Below, piece by piece: positions 17,619 through 28,232 of a stretch of DNA of 64,000 nucleotides. How positions within the stretch are numbered: the stretch's first letter is position 1; every line of letters starts with the position of its first letter. Both the position numbers and the translations under genes were made by a program. The stretch is from assembly GCF_001262605.1 (NCBI RefSeq), contig NZ_LGTC01000001.1, positions 5,466,001 to 5,530,000 on the forward strand, in the 5' to 3' direction. Origin of the DNA: Pseudobacteroides cellulosolvens ATCC 35603 = DSM 2933. Its GTDB lineage: Bacteria; Bacillota; Clostridia; Acetivibrionales; DSM-2933. The notes beneath the pieces were generated by a model. That model worked only from the letters and a program-made list of their open reading frames with translations. It searched no databases and was not told where the DNA came from.

Positions 17619-20126
17619 TTACTCGTACTTTATTGCCTGAACAATACTCAGTTTTGAAGACTTTAATGCAGGCACCAAAGACGCTATCAGCATCACAACC
17701 ACAGCTACTATGAAATTTATTATTACACTCTGCACTGATATTGAAATTCCCATTTCAATACCTATTATTACTTTAAGCAAGCTTGGAACTATACGTAGAA
17801 TCATTATACACGTCATTATTCCAAGGATACCTCCGATAACCCCACTTGAAAATGATTCAAGTGCAATCATTTTAATTATTTGCCTCTTGCTCATTCCTAT
17901 GGACCTTAAAACAGCTATTATCCTTCTTCTTTCCATAAACGAAATAATAAGATTGTTTACAATTCCAAAAATCCCTATAACTACAGCAAGTGCTGCAAAT
18001 CCCTGCATAATTGCAAAGGTTTGGGCGTTGCCCTCCATCGATTGATTCTTCATGTCTTCAACAGTCCTAATATTCAAATACCTTCTCTCAAATTTCTTTC
18101 TAATATTCTCCTTCACATTCGAAGGCTTTATTGACGTTTTTATATAAACACTGCTATAAAAGGAGCTTCTTGTATCCAGCTTAAAGTATCTTTCAGGAAT
18201 CATGGCCATATCGCCGTTATCTACCAGTGTGTTGAACAGTCCCGCAACCATGTATTTCTTTTTTGTCTCTCCCATTGTCAATTCAATGTAATTTCCAACA
18301 TCTACTTTAAACCGCTCCTTTAAGGTATTTGATATGTATATGTTCCTGTCTTCATCAAAATTGAATGAACTATCTTCAATTTTCTTATATAATTCAATTT
18401 TCCAGTAATCAAAGTATTTTTTCTGATCAATTCCAACAAGACTGCCAATTCTGCTTTCTCCGTCACCAACCTTTATTCCCCGTGTTTCATAACAAGGATA
18501 TGAATCCGCTACACCTTCGGTGGAATTTAATAGACTGATGAAATTTTTGTCAAGTTCCATTCCATACAGCGAAATATCAAAGTTCATACTTTTCACGAAT
18601 ATGCTCAAAACATCCTTTGCCACACTGCCGCTTATAATATTGATGGTGAGAATTATTGACATGCCTATTGCAATAAGGGAAATATTATTAAGAAGATTTT
18701 TATTGTCCTTAATATTTTTGGCAGCCATAATTCCTTCATTTCCAAACAACGCACCATACACGATGGAGATGACTTTTACTATAGCAGCCACTAGGACAGG
18801 AAGCATAACTATAATTGAAAAAGCTATAGAGAGAATACAAAGAACATTAATTGGAAGTGCAACACCATAATCGGTTTCTGCAGCTAAAAAACCTGGTACA
18901 ATCATAGAAACAATCAGTAATAAAGGGCCAAGAATTATAGCTTTCTTGCGTTTTTTTACATCCCAATGTATTGAGTTTAGTATTATGTCCTTTAGTGACA
19001 CGCCTGTCACTTTTATAATTGGAAAAATTGAGCTTCCCAAACTCAGTATTACGGCAAAAACAAATGCTGCAATACATTGTGAACCTGTATAATTTAAACT
19101 TGCCTGCAAACCTCGTTCACTGGCCAGCATGATCTTCAGCATGGCATAAAGTATTAGTATCCCCAGCCCACAGCCTATAGCTCCTGCAACAATACCATAA
19201 AACCCGCTTTCCATAAACAGAATGGCGTTAGTAGCTTTTCTTGTAGCACCAATGCTCCTTAATGTTCCTATAACAGGCAGTCTTTCAAAGGCTATAACCT
19301 TAAAGGATGTATAAATAATAAATATGCTCATAAACGAAACCAACAAAGATACTATTAAAAATGGTGCCGATACCCTGTTTAATGCATCCTTAAGCTCTTC
19401 AATCGGGATAGTTTCATAAAACGCATTTTTGTTAAATTCCTGATTTAAGGCTTCCACCAGGACTTTCGTATTAATCCCTTTCTTGGTTTTTAAAAATACC
19501 TGAGTGACTTTGCCCTTGGCATTATAGTAGCCGCCAACGGTAGATATGGGCATTACTGCGAAGCTGCCGGTGCTTTCATCGGCAAATATACCGGTTCGCT
19601 TACTGATTGCACAAACAGTCAATCTCCTTACTTTATCAGATATGGTAAGATCAACGGTGTCGCCAATATCTACATTCATTTTTTTAGCTGTTTCAGGTCC
19701 TATTATGATTTTATTACCTTCAAATGGCTGCATCTTATAATCTTTGTCAATGGATACAGTGCCCATCTTAATCATATCTTCATAAGTCATGCCAAATATA
19801 CTGATATTTATGTACTCGTTTCGATTTTTTTTGTATGTTCCTCCTATTTGTATTGATCCAACCCCATACTCTATGTTTTCTTCGTACTTCCCCAGATTAT
19901 CATAATAAAAGAATGACGACTTGCTTTTTTCTGAAGCTGTCATAATTATATCTGTATCACCATAGTATTTTTTTATCTGCTTTGAGATAATTCCCTCCAG
20001 CGTATCAGCAATAGCAAGTGATGCAAAAAACAAGGCTGCAGAGATTGCAACGGATATTACTATTAAAAAAGTTCTGAATTTTTTCTCAAGTATACTCTTA
20101 ACCAAAAACTTAAGCATCATCAACAT
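17619..20126 (-). CDS. Double FtsX-domain ABC permease
   Basis: 835 residues. One N-terminal membrane helix (15-40), an extracellular MacB-PCD-like domain, an FtsX block (about 255-375), a middle pair of helices (about 395-455), a second TM/extracellular unit (about 475-700) and a second FtsX block (about 710-830) with ERRRIIAVLRSIGMSKRQI. The tandem layout fits single-chain permeases of Gram-positive exporters of the MacB/LolCE superfamily. First gene of a three-gene operon. AGGG lies 10 nt before the ATG at 20126; ATGs at 20120 and 20117 are alternatives. Substrate unknown; peptide, lipid or antibiotic export are all possible. Confidence 0.87.
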   Translation of the reverse strand: MLMMLKFLVKSILEKKFRTFLIVISVAISAALFFASLAIADTLEGIISKQIKKYYGDTDIIMTASEKSKSSFFYYDNLGKYEENIEYGVGSIQIGGTYKKNRNEYINISIFGMTYEDMIKMGTVSIDKDYKMQPFEGNKIIIGPETAKKMNVDIGDTVDLTISDKVRRLTVCAISKRTGIFADESTGSFAVMPISTVGGYYNAKGKVTQVFLKTKKGINTKVLVEALNQEFNKNAFYETIPIEELKDALNRVSAPFLIVSLLVSFMSIFIIYTSFKVIAFERLPVIGTLRSIGATRKATNAILFMESGFYGIVAGAIGCGLGILILYAMLKIMLASERGLQASLNYTGSQCIAAFVFAVILSLGSSIFPIIKVTGVSLKDIILNSIHWDVKKRKKAIILGPLLLIVSMIVPGFLAAETDYGVALPINVLCILSIAFSIIVMLPVLVAAIVKVISIVYGALFGNEGIMAAKNIKDNKNLLNNISLIAIGMSIILTINIISGSVAKDVLSIFVKSMNFDISLYGMELDKNFISLLNSTEGVADSYPCYETRGIKVGDGESRIGSLVGIDQKKYFDYWKIELYKKIEDSSFNFDEDRNIYISNTLKERFKVDVGNYIELTMGETKKKYMVAGLFNTLVDNGDMAMIPERYFKLDTRSSFYSSVYIKTSIKPSNVKENIRKKFERRYLNIRTVEDMKNQSMEGNAQTFAIMQGFAALAVVIGIFGIVNNLIISFMERRRIIAVLRSIGMSKRQIIKMIALESFSSGVIGGILGIMTCIMILRIVPSLLKVIIGIEMGISISVQSVIINFIVAVVVMLIASLVPALKSSKLSIVQAIKYE

Positions 20127-20546
20127 CTATAGCAACCCTCTCTACACCTTTTCACATTAGGATCAAATATTTGTTATATTGCTCCATTTCTATAATAACA
20201 GCTAAAAATTAAAATATAATGAAAAATGAATTAAAAATCTATTAATTTATACCAATATATTATTCAATAAACCCCTTTATATAAAGAGATTATATTGTTC
20301 AATTACTTTATAACATAATTTCGAATATTGGATTTTTATGCACACAAAAATTTACACCCTATAATTATAAGACTAATCCCACTAGCTTCCAACTAGTTAT
20401 TTATATATAGTCTTTTGGCTTATATTAAAAGTGTTATTAATTCCAGCCATAGAACTTTAAGTAAAAAGATGATAAAATAAACTAAGTTAAAAGTGGCTAA
20501 TCTTTTAATATAATAATATAAATCTATTAGGTGAGGTGAATATTTT
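20127..20546. promoter_or_regulatory. Divergent intergenic region, no gene seen
   Basis: 420 bp, very AT-rich, between the FtsX operon and the lipoprotein gene. It should hold both promoters. I see a small inverted repeat (ACTAG / CTAGT) near 20381-20397 but no motif I can assign. Confidence 0.4.
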
Positions 20547-21260
20547 TTGAAGAGATTATTGATTTTAGCAATAGCATTGATTATCTTAGTTTCAGGATGC
20601 TATAACAACAAAAGCGAAATACAGGAAAGTCCTGATATCCAAATAAAACAAGAGCCAAGCAATACCAAGAAGCCATTAAGTTTACCTGATGAAAGCCAGG
20701 CAAGCACAGTATTAAAACACAATGATAAATCATATACCAAGCTCTTTGAATTGCCAAATAAAAAGCAGATTTATTATAGTGAAGAGAAGGTTATTTTGCT
20801 TAAATCCGGTGAAAAACATACACTGCTTAACGACATATATATAGATGAGTTTGCATCCTCGCCCGTTCTGTCACCGGACAAAAAAAATATTGCATACATT
20901 TCGCCCTACGAATTTGAATTGAACGGAAATGTCTATGTTTTTGATACAATTACCGAAACCTCCAAAAAAGTTATTCAGGTTGATGTCAAGAAAGAAGACT
21001 CGGCAAAGGTTGTTAAATGGCTGGATAATGATAGGTTACTCGTAATTATCGGCTTTGGTAAGGGTACGGTCAGTAGAGGAGGAAATTTATATTTGTATAA
21101 CCTTAAAACAGGCGAATTAAAAGCCATAAAAGAAGTAAATGAAATGGAAGAGATAGTTGATATAAATGTGGGTACAGAAGGTCCGGTAATAGATATAATT
21201 ACTTGGAATGAAGAATATACAGAGTATAAAACTAAAAAGGTCCTAATAAAGACCCAATAA
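20547..21260 (+). CDS. Lipoprotein of the DUF4652 type
   Basis: 237 residues starting at TTG (20547), 7 nt after GAGGTGA. The signal ends in LVSGC, a good lipobox. Residues 95-150 (LSPDKKNIAYISPYEFELNG then NVYVFDTITETSKKV) resemble TolB/DUF4652 beta-propeller strands found in clostridial surface proteins. It should be lipid-anchored outside the membrane; no enzymatic residues are evident. The next gene, 80 nt on, encodes another beta-propeller-like membrane protein, so they may be co-expressed. Confidence 0.7.
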   Translation: MKRLLILAIALIILVSGCYNNKSEIQESPDIQIKQEPSNTKKPLSLPDESQASTVLKHNDKSYTKLFELPNKKQIYYSEEKVILLKSGEKHTLLNDIYIDEFASSPVLSPDKKNIAYISPYEFELNGNVYVFDTITETSKKVIQVDVKKEDSAKVVKWLDNDRLLVIIGFGKGTVSRGGNLYLYNLKTGELKAIKEVNEMEEIVDINVGTEGPVIDIITWNEEYTEYKTKKVLIKTQ

Positions 21261-21340
21261 TTACCTATTTTATATCCTAATAAAATTCTAAACAATAGAA
21301 TTTTCGAAGTACAATTTAACATTAAAATGGGGTAAATGCT

Positions 21341-22771
21341 ATGAAAGATTTAAGCTTGATGGACAAAATACTGTTCGCTTTACGTTATAAGGACAGTATT
21401 CTTCATAATGTTTTTTTAACAATTATATTTATAGTAGCGGGCATATTCATCCTTTTCCTGTTTGCTTACATATTTAAAAGAATATCGCACTCCAGTAATT
21501 TTGAAAACAGCCCAAAAAGCCGGTTCAAATCTCTAATTCCATTGACCATAGCAGGATTCTGGATGCTGGTTTTTCCAGTCGGCCTATTTCTACTAATTGA
21601 AGTTAACCTTACGGATGCAAGCAGTGCTGCCGCACTGGATCAGGCTATCGTCTATGAATTGGATGGAAATCCGGTTGCCTCCATGGTTGTCAAAGTGTTT
21701 AGTGCAAGTGAGACAGGGTCTGAGGGAACTAGTGGAAGCAACTATTATAAAATACAGGCAATCGACCTAAAAAAGGGCACCCTAATATTTGACAAGAAGA
21801 TGAAAGGATCTTATAGCACCTATCATGATCCAAAAATATTAGGTTCTTTAAAAGATAACTTGTTTATATTTCATGATGGCCGGATTCTGGTTATAGATAA
21901 ATTCTCGGGTAAAACTGTCCATTCTATAAATTCTGTAGGCGATTCCGATGAGGTTTCGCTGCTTCCGGAACCTGAAATGTGTAAATTTGATAACACAACT
22001 AAATCTATTGTATTTAAAGCAAATAATGGCCTGGTTTATTCTTTGAATATGCAGGACCTTGGAATATCTGAGAAAAAGTCTATTGATATTGACAAATATT
22101 TTACTAAAGAAAAGAACACCTTTACAACCAAGTATCTTGGAAAAGGAATGTCAATAATTAAAGCTTCAGAAAAAGGTATGTTCAACATATTTCTGACAGA
22201 CTCCGACATCAACAATCTCAAGGAAGGCCTGGAAGTATCCAGTTCTGTGGAAAACACCGAAAGAAGATACCTATACAATGGAAGCCTTGATAATGTTATG
22301 GGATTGAAAAAACTGACTCAGGAAGTATTTTTGCTGGGAGGATTTCTATTTAATCAGGTTTCAAATGATAAATATTTTTATGACAATATCGGCATAGATC
22401 CACAAAACAAGAATTTTAAGAATTATGTAAACTTATCTGGCAGGGGTGAATCAAAGGCATTGGAGCCATTTAAAACTGAAGGATCAAACCTTTCTCTTAT
22501 TGTTCACAAAAAAAGCCTGGATTCCGGAGCCAATACCCTTTTAACAGCGATAAATTTACAGGAAGGAAAATCAACATGGTCTATTGATACAGGTGCCAGC
22601 GAGATTCATGAATGCTACAACATTGATAAGGACCACATCATGTTATTCTGCCAAGACGGATATAACACTATGGGACAAAACTTTAGTACAAACTTCATAC
22701 TTTATGTTTCGCTGAAAGATGGAACATGTACCGGTTTTGACGTAAAATATAGCAGGAGCTTTAAGTTTTGA
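21341..22771 (+). CDS. Membrane-anchored beta-propeller-like protein
   Basis: 476 residues. Two N-terminal membrane helices (about 20-45 and 66-90), then an extracellular domain with repeated PQQ-like strands: IQAIDLKKGTLIFDKKMKG, DGRILVIDKFSGKTVHS, INLQEGKSTWSIDTGAS. This suggests a seven- or eight-bladed propeller similar to PA2928-type proteins. No catalytic site recognised. It may act with the preceding lipoprotein. GGGG-type ribosome site before the ATG. Confidence 0.65.
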   Translation: MKDLSLMDKILFALRYKDSILHNVFLTIIFIVAGIFILFLFAYIFKRISHSSNFENSPKSRFKSLIPLTIAGFWMLVFPVGLFLLIEVNLTDASSAAALDQAIVYELDGNPVASMVVKVFSASETGSEGTSGSNYYKIQAIDLKKGTLIFDKKMKGSYSTYHDPKILGSLKDNLFIFHDGRILVIDKFSGKTVHSINSVGDSDEVSLLPEPEMCKFDNTTKSIVFKANNGLVYSLNMQDLGISEKKSIDIDKYFTKEKNTFTTKYLGKGMSIIKASEKGMFNIFLTDSDINNLKEGLEVSSSVENTERRYLYNGSLDNVMGLKKLTQEVFLLGGFLFNQVSNDKYFYDNIGIDPQNKNFKNYVNLSGRGESKALEPFKTEGSNLSLIVHKKSLDSGANTLLTAINLQEGKSTWSIDTGASEIHECYNIDKDHIMLFCQDGYNTMGQNFSTNFILYVSLKDGTCTGFDVKYSRSFKF

Positions 22772-22793
22772 GTTATATGATACACAAATAGCA

Positions 22794-22835
22794 ATGCCAT
22801 TATATGAGCATAAGCCCGTATAATGGCATCATCTT
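22794..22835 (+). terminator. Terminator after the beta-propeller gene
   Basis: An 11-bp perfect stem, ATGCCATTATA (22794-22804) with TATAATGGCAT (22819-22829), followed by CATCTTTT. It lies between convergent genes. Confidence 0.75.
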
Positions 22836-22846
22836 TTCCAATAGAA

Positions 22847-23188
22847 TTAACGGTTTTTTTGGGGAGGAATCAAACGTGTATAATCTACAAATGCAAATAT
22901 GGAAGTACGTTTTACCTTATCTCCCCATACTTTATCGTAAATGCGTCTTATATCATCTCCAATTACCTCAGCAGCATTCTCTATCCCACGTTTATCTTTA
23001 TATGAAGCTACAACAAAAAACTTGGTAGATTTTTTCTTGTTTTTATACAATTCCAGCCCTATATAATATTCACCGTATTTTGCCTTTAAATATTCATTAA
23101 GCTTATGTGAAAATTTCGCATAGGAGTTTTCCAATCCAGGTTGAACATTAATTTCATTTACATTATACAAAGGTGCGTTACAGCTCAT
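22847..23188 (-). CDS. Hypothetical protein, 113 residues
   Basis: No family recognised. The sequence is mixed alpha/beta with an N-terminal cysteine (MSCNAPLYNVNEINVQ), basic middle (YKNKKKSTKFFVVASYKDKR) and no signal or membrane segment. GGGG lies 8 nt before the ATG, which supports a real gene. It converges on the propeller gene and sits upstream of the SLH protein gene in the same direction. Likely cytosolic. Confidence 0.55.
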   Translation of the reverse strand: MSCNAPLYNVNEINVQPGLENSYAKFSHKLNEYLKAKYGEYYIGLELYKNKKKSTKFFVVASYKDKRGIENAAEVIGDDIRRIYDKVWGDKVKRTSIFAFVDYTRLIPPQKNR

Positions 23189-23323
23189 AAAAATACCCCT
23201 GCTTATATGTTACTACAATTATATTATGTAAATTATCTGTTTTAGGTTCCGTAATTCTTTTATCAGCTAAACAATCTCTGTCTTAAACATTCTTTATTTG
23301 TCAATTTGGCTTTAATCTAATAT

Positions 23324-26300
23324 TTACCTTTGTTTTAATGCATTAACTAAAATTACAGCAGCTTCAGCTCTGGTAACACTTTTAGCTGGCTTAAAAGTGC
23401 CATCCTCATACCCTTTTATAATTTTAAGATTTATAGCCTTTGATACATAACCCTTTGCCCAGCTCTGAATAGCTACAGCATCTTTTAGATTTGTACTGTC
23501 AGCTGAAGTCCCCAATTTCATTGCCCTCATTATCATTGTTACTATTTCTTCACGAGAGCATGATTTATTGGCTTTAAATGTATTATCTGTATAACCTGAT
23601 AATATTCCCGCTTCAACAGCTGTCTTTATGTAGGCTTTTGACCAGTATGGTATATCTTTATCATCTTTGAATTTTGTTGTTCCTTCAGACTGCTTAAGTC
23701 CGAGAACCTTCACAATAATTACAGCCAACTCTGCACGACTTATTATATTATTAGGTTTAAACGTACCATCCTCATATCCGCTTATTGCATTTTTATTAAC
23801 CAACTCAATAATTTGTCCGACTGCCCAATGATTTTGTATGTCTTTAAAAGCAACGACTGCAGGTTTTTTATCCAAAGGTTCATTCACCTGAGATGGTTTT
23901 GCTGTTGGTGTTGCAGATACAAGTGTAGGTTTAGATGTTGCTGGTGTTACAGTTGCTGGTGTCTGTGTGGGTGCAGGCGTTGCTGTAGGGGTTTCTGTAG
24001 ATGTTGCTGCAGGCACACCTGATATAGGATTGGGATTATTAACTGGTGGCTGTACAATTAATGTTGGAGTTGGCGTAGGGCTTGGAAAAGGGCCATCCTC
24101 AAAAGTTTCAGCGGCAAATCCGTTCCAAGGATTTGTAAAACCTTCACTACCTTCTTTATAATATATTTTACTCTTACCATTAACTGAATTAAAGGAAAGA
24201 GGGGATACATCCGGAGCATCACCATAGAAATACACTCCTGTCAAATTACTGCATGCCCAAAACGCAAAATTTCCTACATTTTTTACAGTGCCTGGCACAT
24301 TGACTCTTTCCAGATAATCTGCACTGACAAAAGCATTTTCTATTACATTTTCTGCCCCTAAAGGTATTGAATAGACTTTATCGTTCTTATCCTCCGGATA
24401 TTTGATCAGCGTATGTTTATCCTTATCAAACAAAACTCCATCCTGGCTGGAATATTTAAGATTATTTTTGTCTACATCAATAATTTGTAGTTTATAGCAG
24501 GAATTAAAATTATTTGAAGATATATTGTATACGTTTTCTGAAACTGTTATTTTTTTCAGATTAGCCGAGCGGATTGCATAACTTTCAATACTCCTTACAT
24601 ACGATGGTATAATAAATTCAGCACCACTTTTGTTTGCAGGATATGCTATTAACTTGAACTTATCTTTGCTGTAAAGAACACCCTCGCTGCTTGTAAAAAA
24701 CGGGTTACTAATAGATGCATTTATGGCTTCTAAAGATGATGTGTTATAAACTGCATTTGATGGAATTTCAATAACATTCTCATGAATATTAAATATTTTT
24801 AAATACCTGTTTCCAATTGAATAAGATTCAATTTTAGTTACACTAAGCGGTATTGAATAGCTTGTATCTTTTTTACCTGCAGGATAATATATCAGTAAGC
24901 TCTTGTCCTTATTGAGTAATACACCATCTTCGCTGGAATAATTTTTGTTGCCCACTGAAACATTTATCGATTCCAAATTATCGTTGGAAAGAAACGTCAT
25001 TCGAGGGTTCTTGATCTCAACAACAGTGCTCGGAATATCAACACTTTTTAGATTAGGGCAATCACTAAATATGTTACCTACGATTCTAACATTTTCTGGT
25101 ATTATTATTTTGTTAACTACATCTCCAGATTTGGAAAATATGTAATCTGCAATTGCTGTGACCGGCTTTCCATCAATATTTTCTGGAATAGAAATTTCAC
25201 TGGCACCTGAGCCTATGTATTTAGTTATGGTTATTTCACCATTAGACTCTTCATAATTGAAATCTTGGCTGCTTACCTTACTAATAATCTTTATTGCACC
25301 ATAAAGGTTATCCTTTTTATAGAATAATACCCCATCATCAATACAATTTACTGTAAAATCAAGCTGCTCTTTAAATTCACCCAAATAATCTCCGTTTTTA
25401 TTTATCCAGTACCGCTTGTGATTTTTTTCCGCTAACGCCAAACCATTTGAAAAGGTTGTTAAACTATCATACACTGGTTTAACTATCAGCTCACCTTTTG
25501 TGTTAACAACTCCCCATTTATTATCCTTTTTCACAGGAGCTACGCCATCGGTAAAGAAATACATCTCATCCCATATAGGGTTAATTACAAATTTTCCTGT
25601 TTTATCAATTGCTCCCCACTTACTATCAATCGCTACTACTGCAAGTCCATCAAAAAATGCTTTATAACCATATTTAACAAAAACATCATCAAATTTTGGC
25701 GGTATGGCATAGGAACCTGATTTATCAACAAAACCACATTTAGGTACTCCATTTGAATCCATTTCTCCTGCCAATGCCAAACTCTGGTTAAAGGTCGGTG
25801 ATTTAAACCATGCGTTGTTTGATGTATAAGTTATTTTGCCCGTTTTATCAATAAAGCCAGCTTTAGTTGTATTATCTTTGATATTGTAGAACCACCCACA
25901 GGAAACTTCTTCTGAAAATGCATTAAGCCACATAGCCGTATCTTCAGTGTTTCCTACAATAAAATTTTTGTTTATATCATAAAAATCGGTACATCCTCCA
26001 ATACTATAATTAAAACCGATAAGGCCTTCCGAGCAATATGTTGCAGAGCTATAGTAAACACTTCCACTTACACTTTCAGGAATAAGGTCCTTCGAATCTA
26101 AAACAACTTTTCCGGTTTTATCTATTATTTTAGCTTCATTACTGTAAGTATCCTTTACATATGCTACACCTTCATGAAAATCTCCCGCTTCCCTATACTG
26201 AGGCTCAATTACTATTTTACCGGTTGTGTCCATATAACCCCTGAGTTTTCCTAATCTTGTATCCTTTGTATCAACTAAAACTGAAGCCATACCTTCTGAA

Positions 26301-27643
26301 AATATATTTACATTTTCAAATTTAGGTTCGGATATGACATCATACTTTATCCCCTCAATAGCTTTAGTTGGGTATCCACACCAAGTTTCTCCAAATCCAT
26401 TGCATCCTTTCAGATAATAATATTTAAATGGACTGCCAACATACGAACTGCATGGATTATTTGCTGCAGGTGCGTCACCGTAGAAATACACAGCCTCTAA
26501 TCTATCACATGCAGCAAATGCCATATCTTCCATCGCTTTTACAGTACCCGGTACATTGACCCTCACTAATTTGAATGCACCTGCAAAAGCATATTTTAAT
26601 ACCTTTTCTACTCCTATCGGTATTGAGAAAACACTATTATCTTTAGCTGACGGATACTTAATAAGCTTTGTTTTTTCTTTATCAAATAATATGCCGTTTT
26701 CGCTCGAAAACTTGGGATTATTTATATCAACATCAATAGTTTGCAATTGCATACTTATAAAATTATTTTCTAAAATTTCTGACACACTTTCAGAGATTGT
26801 TATTTTTTTAAGATTATATGAGTTTATTGCAGCAGACTCAATAATAGATACATTAGATGGTATAACAAATTCTGTATCACTTTTTCCAGAAGGGTATAAA
26901 ATTAGTCTGGATCTGTCCTTGCTGTAAAGAATCCCATCACTACAGGTAAAAAACGGGTTTTCATCATATACATTTATAGATTCTAATGAATTAGAAGAAT
27001 TTATACTATAAGGCTGAATATCGTATACATTCTCATGAATATCAATTGTTTTTAAATTATTACATGCAATTGAATGAGAAGTAATTGCCGTTACACTAAG
27101 CGGTACTGTGTAATGAGTGTCTTTTTTGCTCCTAGGGTAATATAGCAATATGCTCTTGTCCTTACTAAACAATACACCATCTTCGCTGGAATACGCATTA
27201 TTCTTTTCAGAAACATTAATTGATTCCAATTTCCCATTATTTATGAATTTAAAGGGCAGGTTCTGTATTTCATTTAATGTACTTGGTATATCTATAGTTT
27301 TTAAATTTGGACAATATGCAAACATGTTTCCTATTGTTCTAACATTTTCAGGTATGATTATTTTTCTGATCTCAAGATTATCAGGAGAAGTTTCAGAATT
27401 AGAACTTGCAGGATTTCCACCTTTTGAAAATATATAATCTGCAATTGCCATGACTGGCTTCCCATCAATAGTTCCTGGAATTGTTACATCGCTGACACCT
27501 AAACCAGTATATTTAGTTATGGTAATTTCACCATTTGCCTCTGTGTAGGTAAAATTTTGCCAGCTACTTGCTAATACAGGAATATACAACTGGTTTATGC
27601 ATAGCACTAATACCAAAAATAAAACAGTTAATTTTTTATTCAT
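23324..27643 (-). CDS. S-layer surface protein: LRR, WG repeats, LRR, three SLH domains
   Basis: 1439 residues. Signal peptide (1-25, cut after VLA); BspA-type leucine-rich repeats of the LRR_5 type (about 30-430); WG/KWG beta repeats such as GAIDKTGKFVINPIWDEM and GVVNTKGELIVKPVYDSL (about 435-790); a second LRR_5 block (about 795-1175) that duplicates the first, both opening with NGEITITKY; a Pro/Thr linker (1180-1250); three SLH motifs (about 1260-1439) with GYEDGTFKP. It should sit on pyruvylated secondary cell-wall polymer. The LRR and WG parts suggest protein or ligand binding at the surface. It is not a scaffoldin, as there is no cohesin or dockerin. Monocistronic. Confidence 0.9.
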   Translation of the reverse strand: MNKKLTVLFLVLVLCINQLYIPVLASSWQNFTYTEANGEITITKYTGLGVSDVTIPGTIDGKPVMAIADYIFSKGGNPASSNSETSPDNLEIRKIIIPENVRTIGNMFAYCPNLKTIDIPSTLNEIQNLPFKFINNGKLESINVSEKNNAYSSEDGVLFSKDKSILLYYPRSKKDTHYTVPLSVTAITSHSIACNNLKTIDIHENVYDIQPYSINSSNSLESINVYDENPFFTCSDGILYSKDRSRLILYPSGKSDTEFVIPSNVSIIESAAINSYNLKKITISESVSEILENNFISMQLQTIDVDINNPKFSSENGILFDKEKTKLIKYPSAKDNSVFSIPIGVEKVLKYAFAGAFKLVRVNVPGTVKAMEDMAFAACDRLEAVYFYGDAPAANNPCSSYVGSPFKYYYLKGCNGFGETWCGYPTKAIEGIKYDVISEPKFENVNIFSEGMASVLVDTKDTRLGKLRGYMDTTGKIVIEPQYREAGDFHEGVAYVKDTYSNEAKIIDKTGKVVLDSKDLIPESVSGSVYYSSATYCSEGLIGFNYSIGGCTDFYDINKNFIVGNTEDTAMWLNAFSEEVSCGWFYNIKDNTTKAGFIDKTGKITYTSNNAWFKSPTFNQSLALAGEMDSNGVPKCGFVDKSGSYAIPPKFDDVFVKYGYKAFFDGLAVVAIDSKWGAIDKTGKFVINPIWDEMYFFTDGVAPVKKDNKWGVVNTKGELIVKPVYDSLTTFSNGLALAEKNHKRYWINKNGDYLGEFKEQLDFTVNCIDDGVLFYKKDNLYGAIKIISKVSSQDFNYEESNGEITITKYIGSGASEISIPENIDGKPVTAIADYIFSKSGDVVNKIIIPENVRIVGNIFSDCPNLKSVDIPSTVVEIKNPRMTFLSNDNLESINVSVGNKNYSSEDGVLLNKDKSLLIYYPAGKKDTSYSIPLSVTKIESYSIGNRYLKIFNIHENVIEIPSNAVYNTSSLEAINASISNPFFTSSEGVLYSKDKFKLIAYPANKSGAEFIIPSYVRSIESYAIRSANLKKITVSENVYNISSNNFNSCYKLQIIDVDKNNLKYSSQDGVLFDKDKHTLIKYPEDKNDKVYSIPLGAENVIENAFVSADYLERVNVPGTVKNVGNFAFWACSNLTGVYFYGDAPDVSPLSFNSVNGKSKIYYKEGSEGFTNPWNGFAAETFEDGPFPSPTPTPTLIVQPPVNNPNPISGVPAATSTETPTATPAPTQTPATVTPATSKPTLVSATPTAKPSQVNEPLDKKPAVVAFKDIQNHWAVGQIIELVNKNAISGYEDGTFKPNNIISRAELAVIIVKVLGLKQSEGTTKFKDDKDIPYWSKAYIKTAVEAGILSGYTDNTFKANKSCSREEIVTMIMRAMKLGTSADSTNLKDAVAIQSWAKGYVSKAINLKIIKGYEDGTFKPAKSVTRAEAAVILVNALKQR

Positions 27644-27961
27644 TTAATTTCCCCCTAGTTTAAGTTAAATAAATATAAATTGAAGACTTGTAAAGACTCA
27701 TACTATATTTTGTCTATTATTATATAATAAAAATTAAATTTATGTAAGCCAAGTGCAATAATTTAGCATTATAGGCTATTATAGTTAATAAATAAATTAT
27801 CAGCTTACCTTGCCCATTTCTAAAGCATAATGTTTCCAGATGAAAACAGCTAATAATCTTTTATTTGTTAAAACAAATGTAAAAGACTTTTCATTTAGAC
27901 ATTTAATCTCATTTTTTACCGCGAAAGTCTTATAAGGTACATACAAGCTTTCCTTCTTAAT

Positions 27962-28004
27962 AGCTTAAATCCTTAATAGTACTTTGAAATTAAGGATTTA
28001 AGCT
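27962..28004. repeat. Perfect 16-bp inverted repeat
   Basis: AGCTTAAATCCTTAAT and its exact reverse complement are separated by 11 nt. There is no T-run typical of a terminator. It may be a transposon-end relic, an operator or an RNA hairpin. Confidence 0.55.
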
Positions 28005-28232
28005 GAGTTTATATTAAGTTATGGAACTGTTTTCACTTTTATATAAGGAAAAATTTTAAAAATATTGTTTAAGAATTAATATAGATGGTAAATAAATAAT
28101 ACAATCATTAAATGATTGGCAAACAAATTACCAGGAAAGGAATGGGTCCAATGAACTAGGGCAAAACCATAAAAGGTAATAGAAAATAAGAGGACAAGTA
28201 GTTGATTAAGAATCAATACCAGTTAAATGTAG

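Noticed and set aside
23813..24161. Cys- and Gly-rich plus-strand ORFs opposite the surface-protein linker
   Set aside because: They are the antisense of the Pro/Thr linker of the SLH protein and have no ribosome site.
25300..26350. Regularly spaced similar DNA segments in the surface-protein gene, first considered as a CRISPR-like array
   Set aside because: They are WG protein repeats with varied DNA, continuous in frame; no identical short repeats with unique spacers are present.
28110..28190. Possible c-di-GMP-I riboswitch (GGCAAAC and GGAAAGG segments)
   Set aside because: The conserved CGCAAAGCC core and paired stems of the GEMM class are absent and the next gene is far away.
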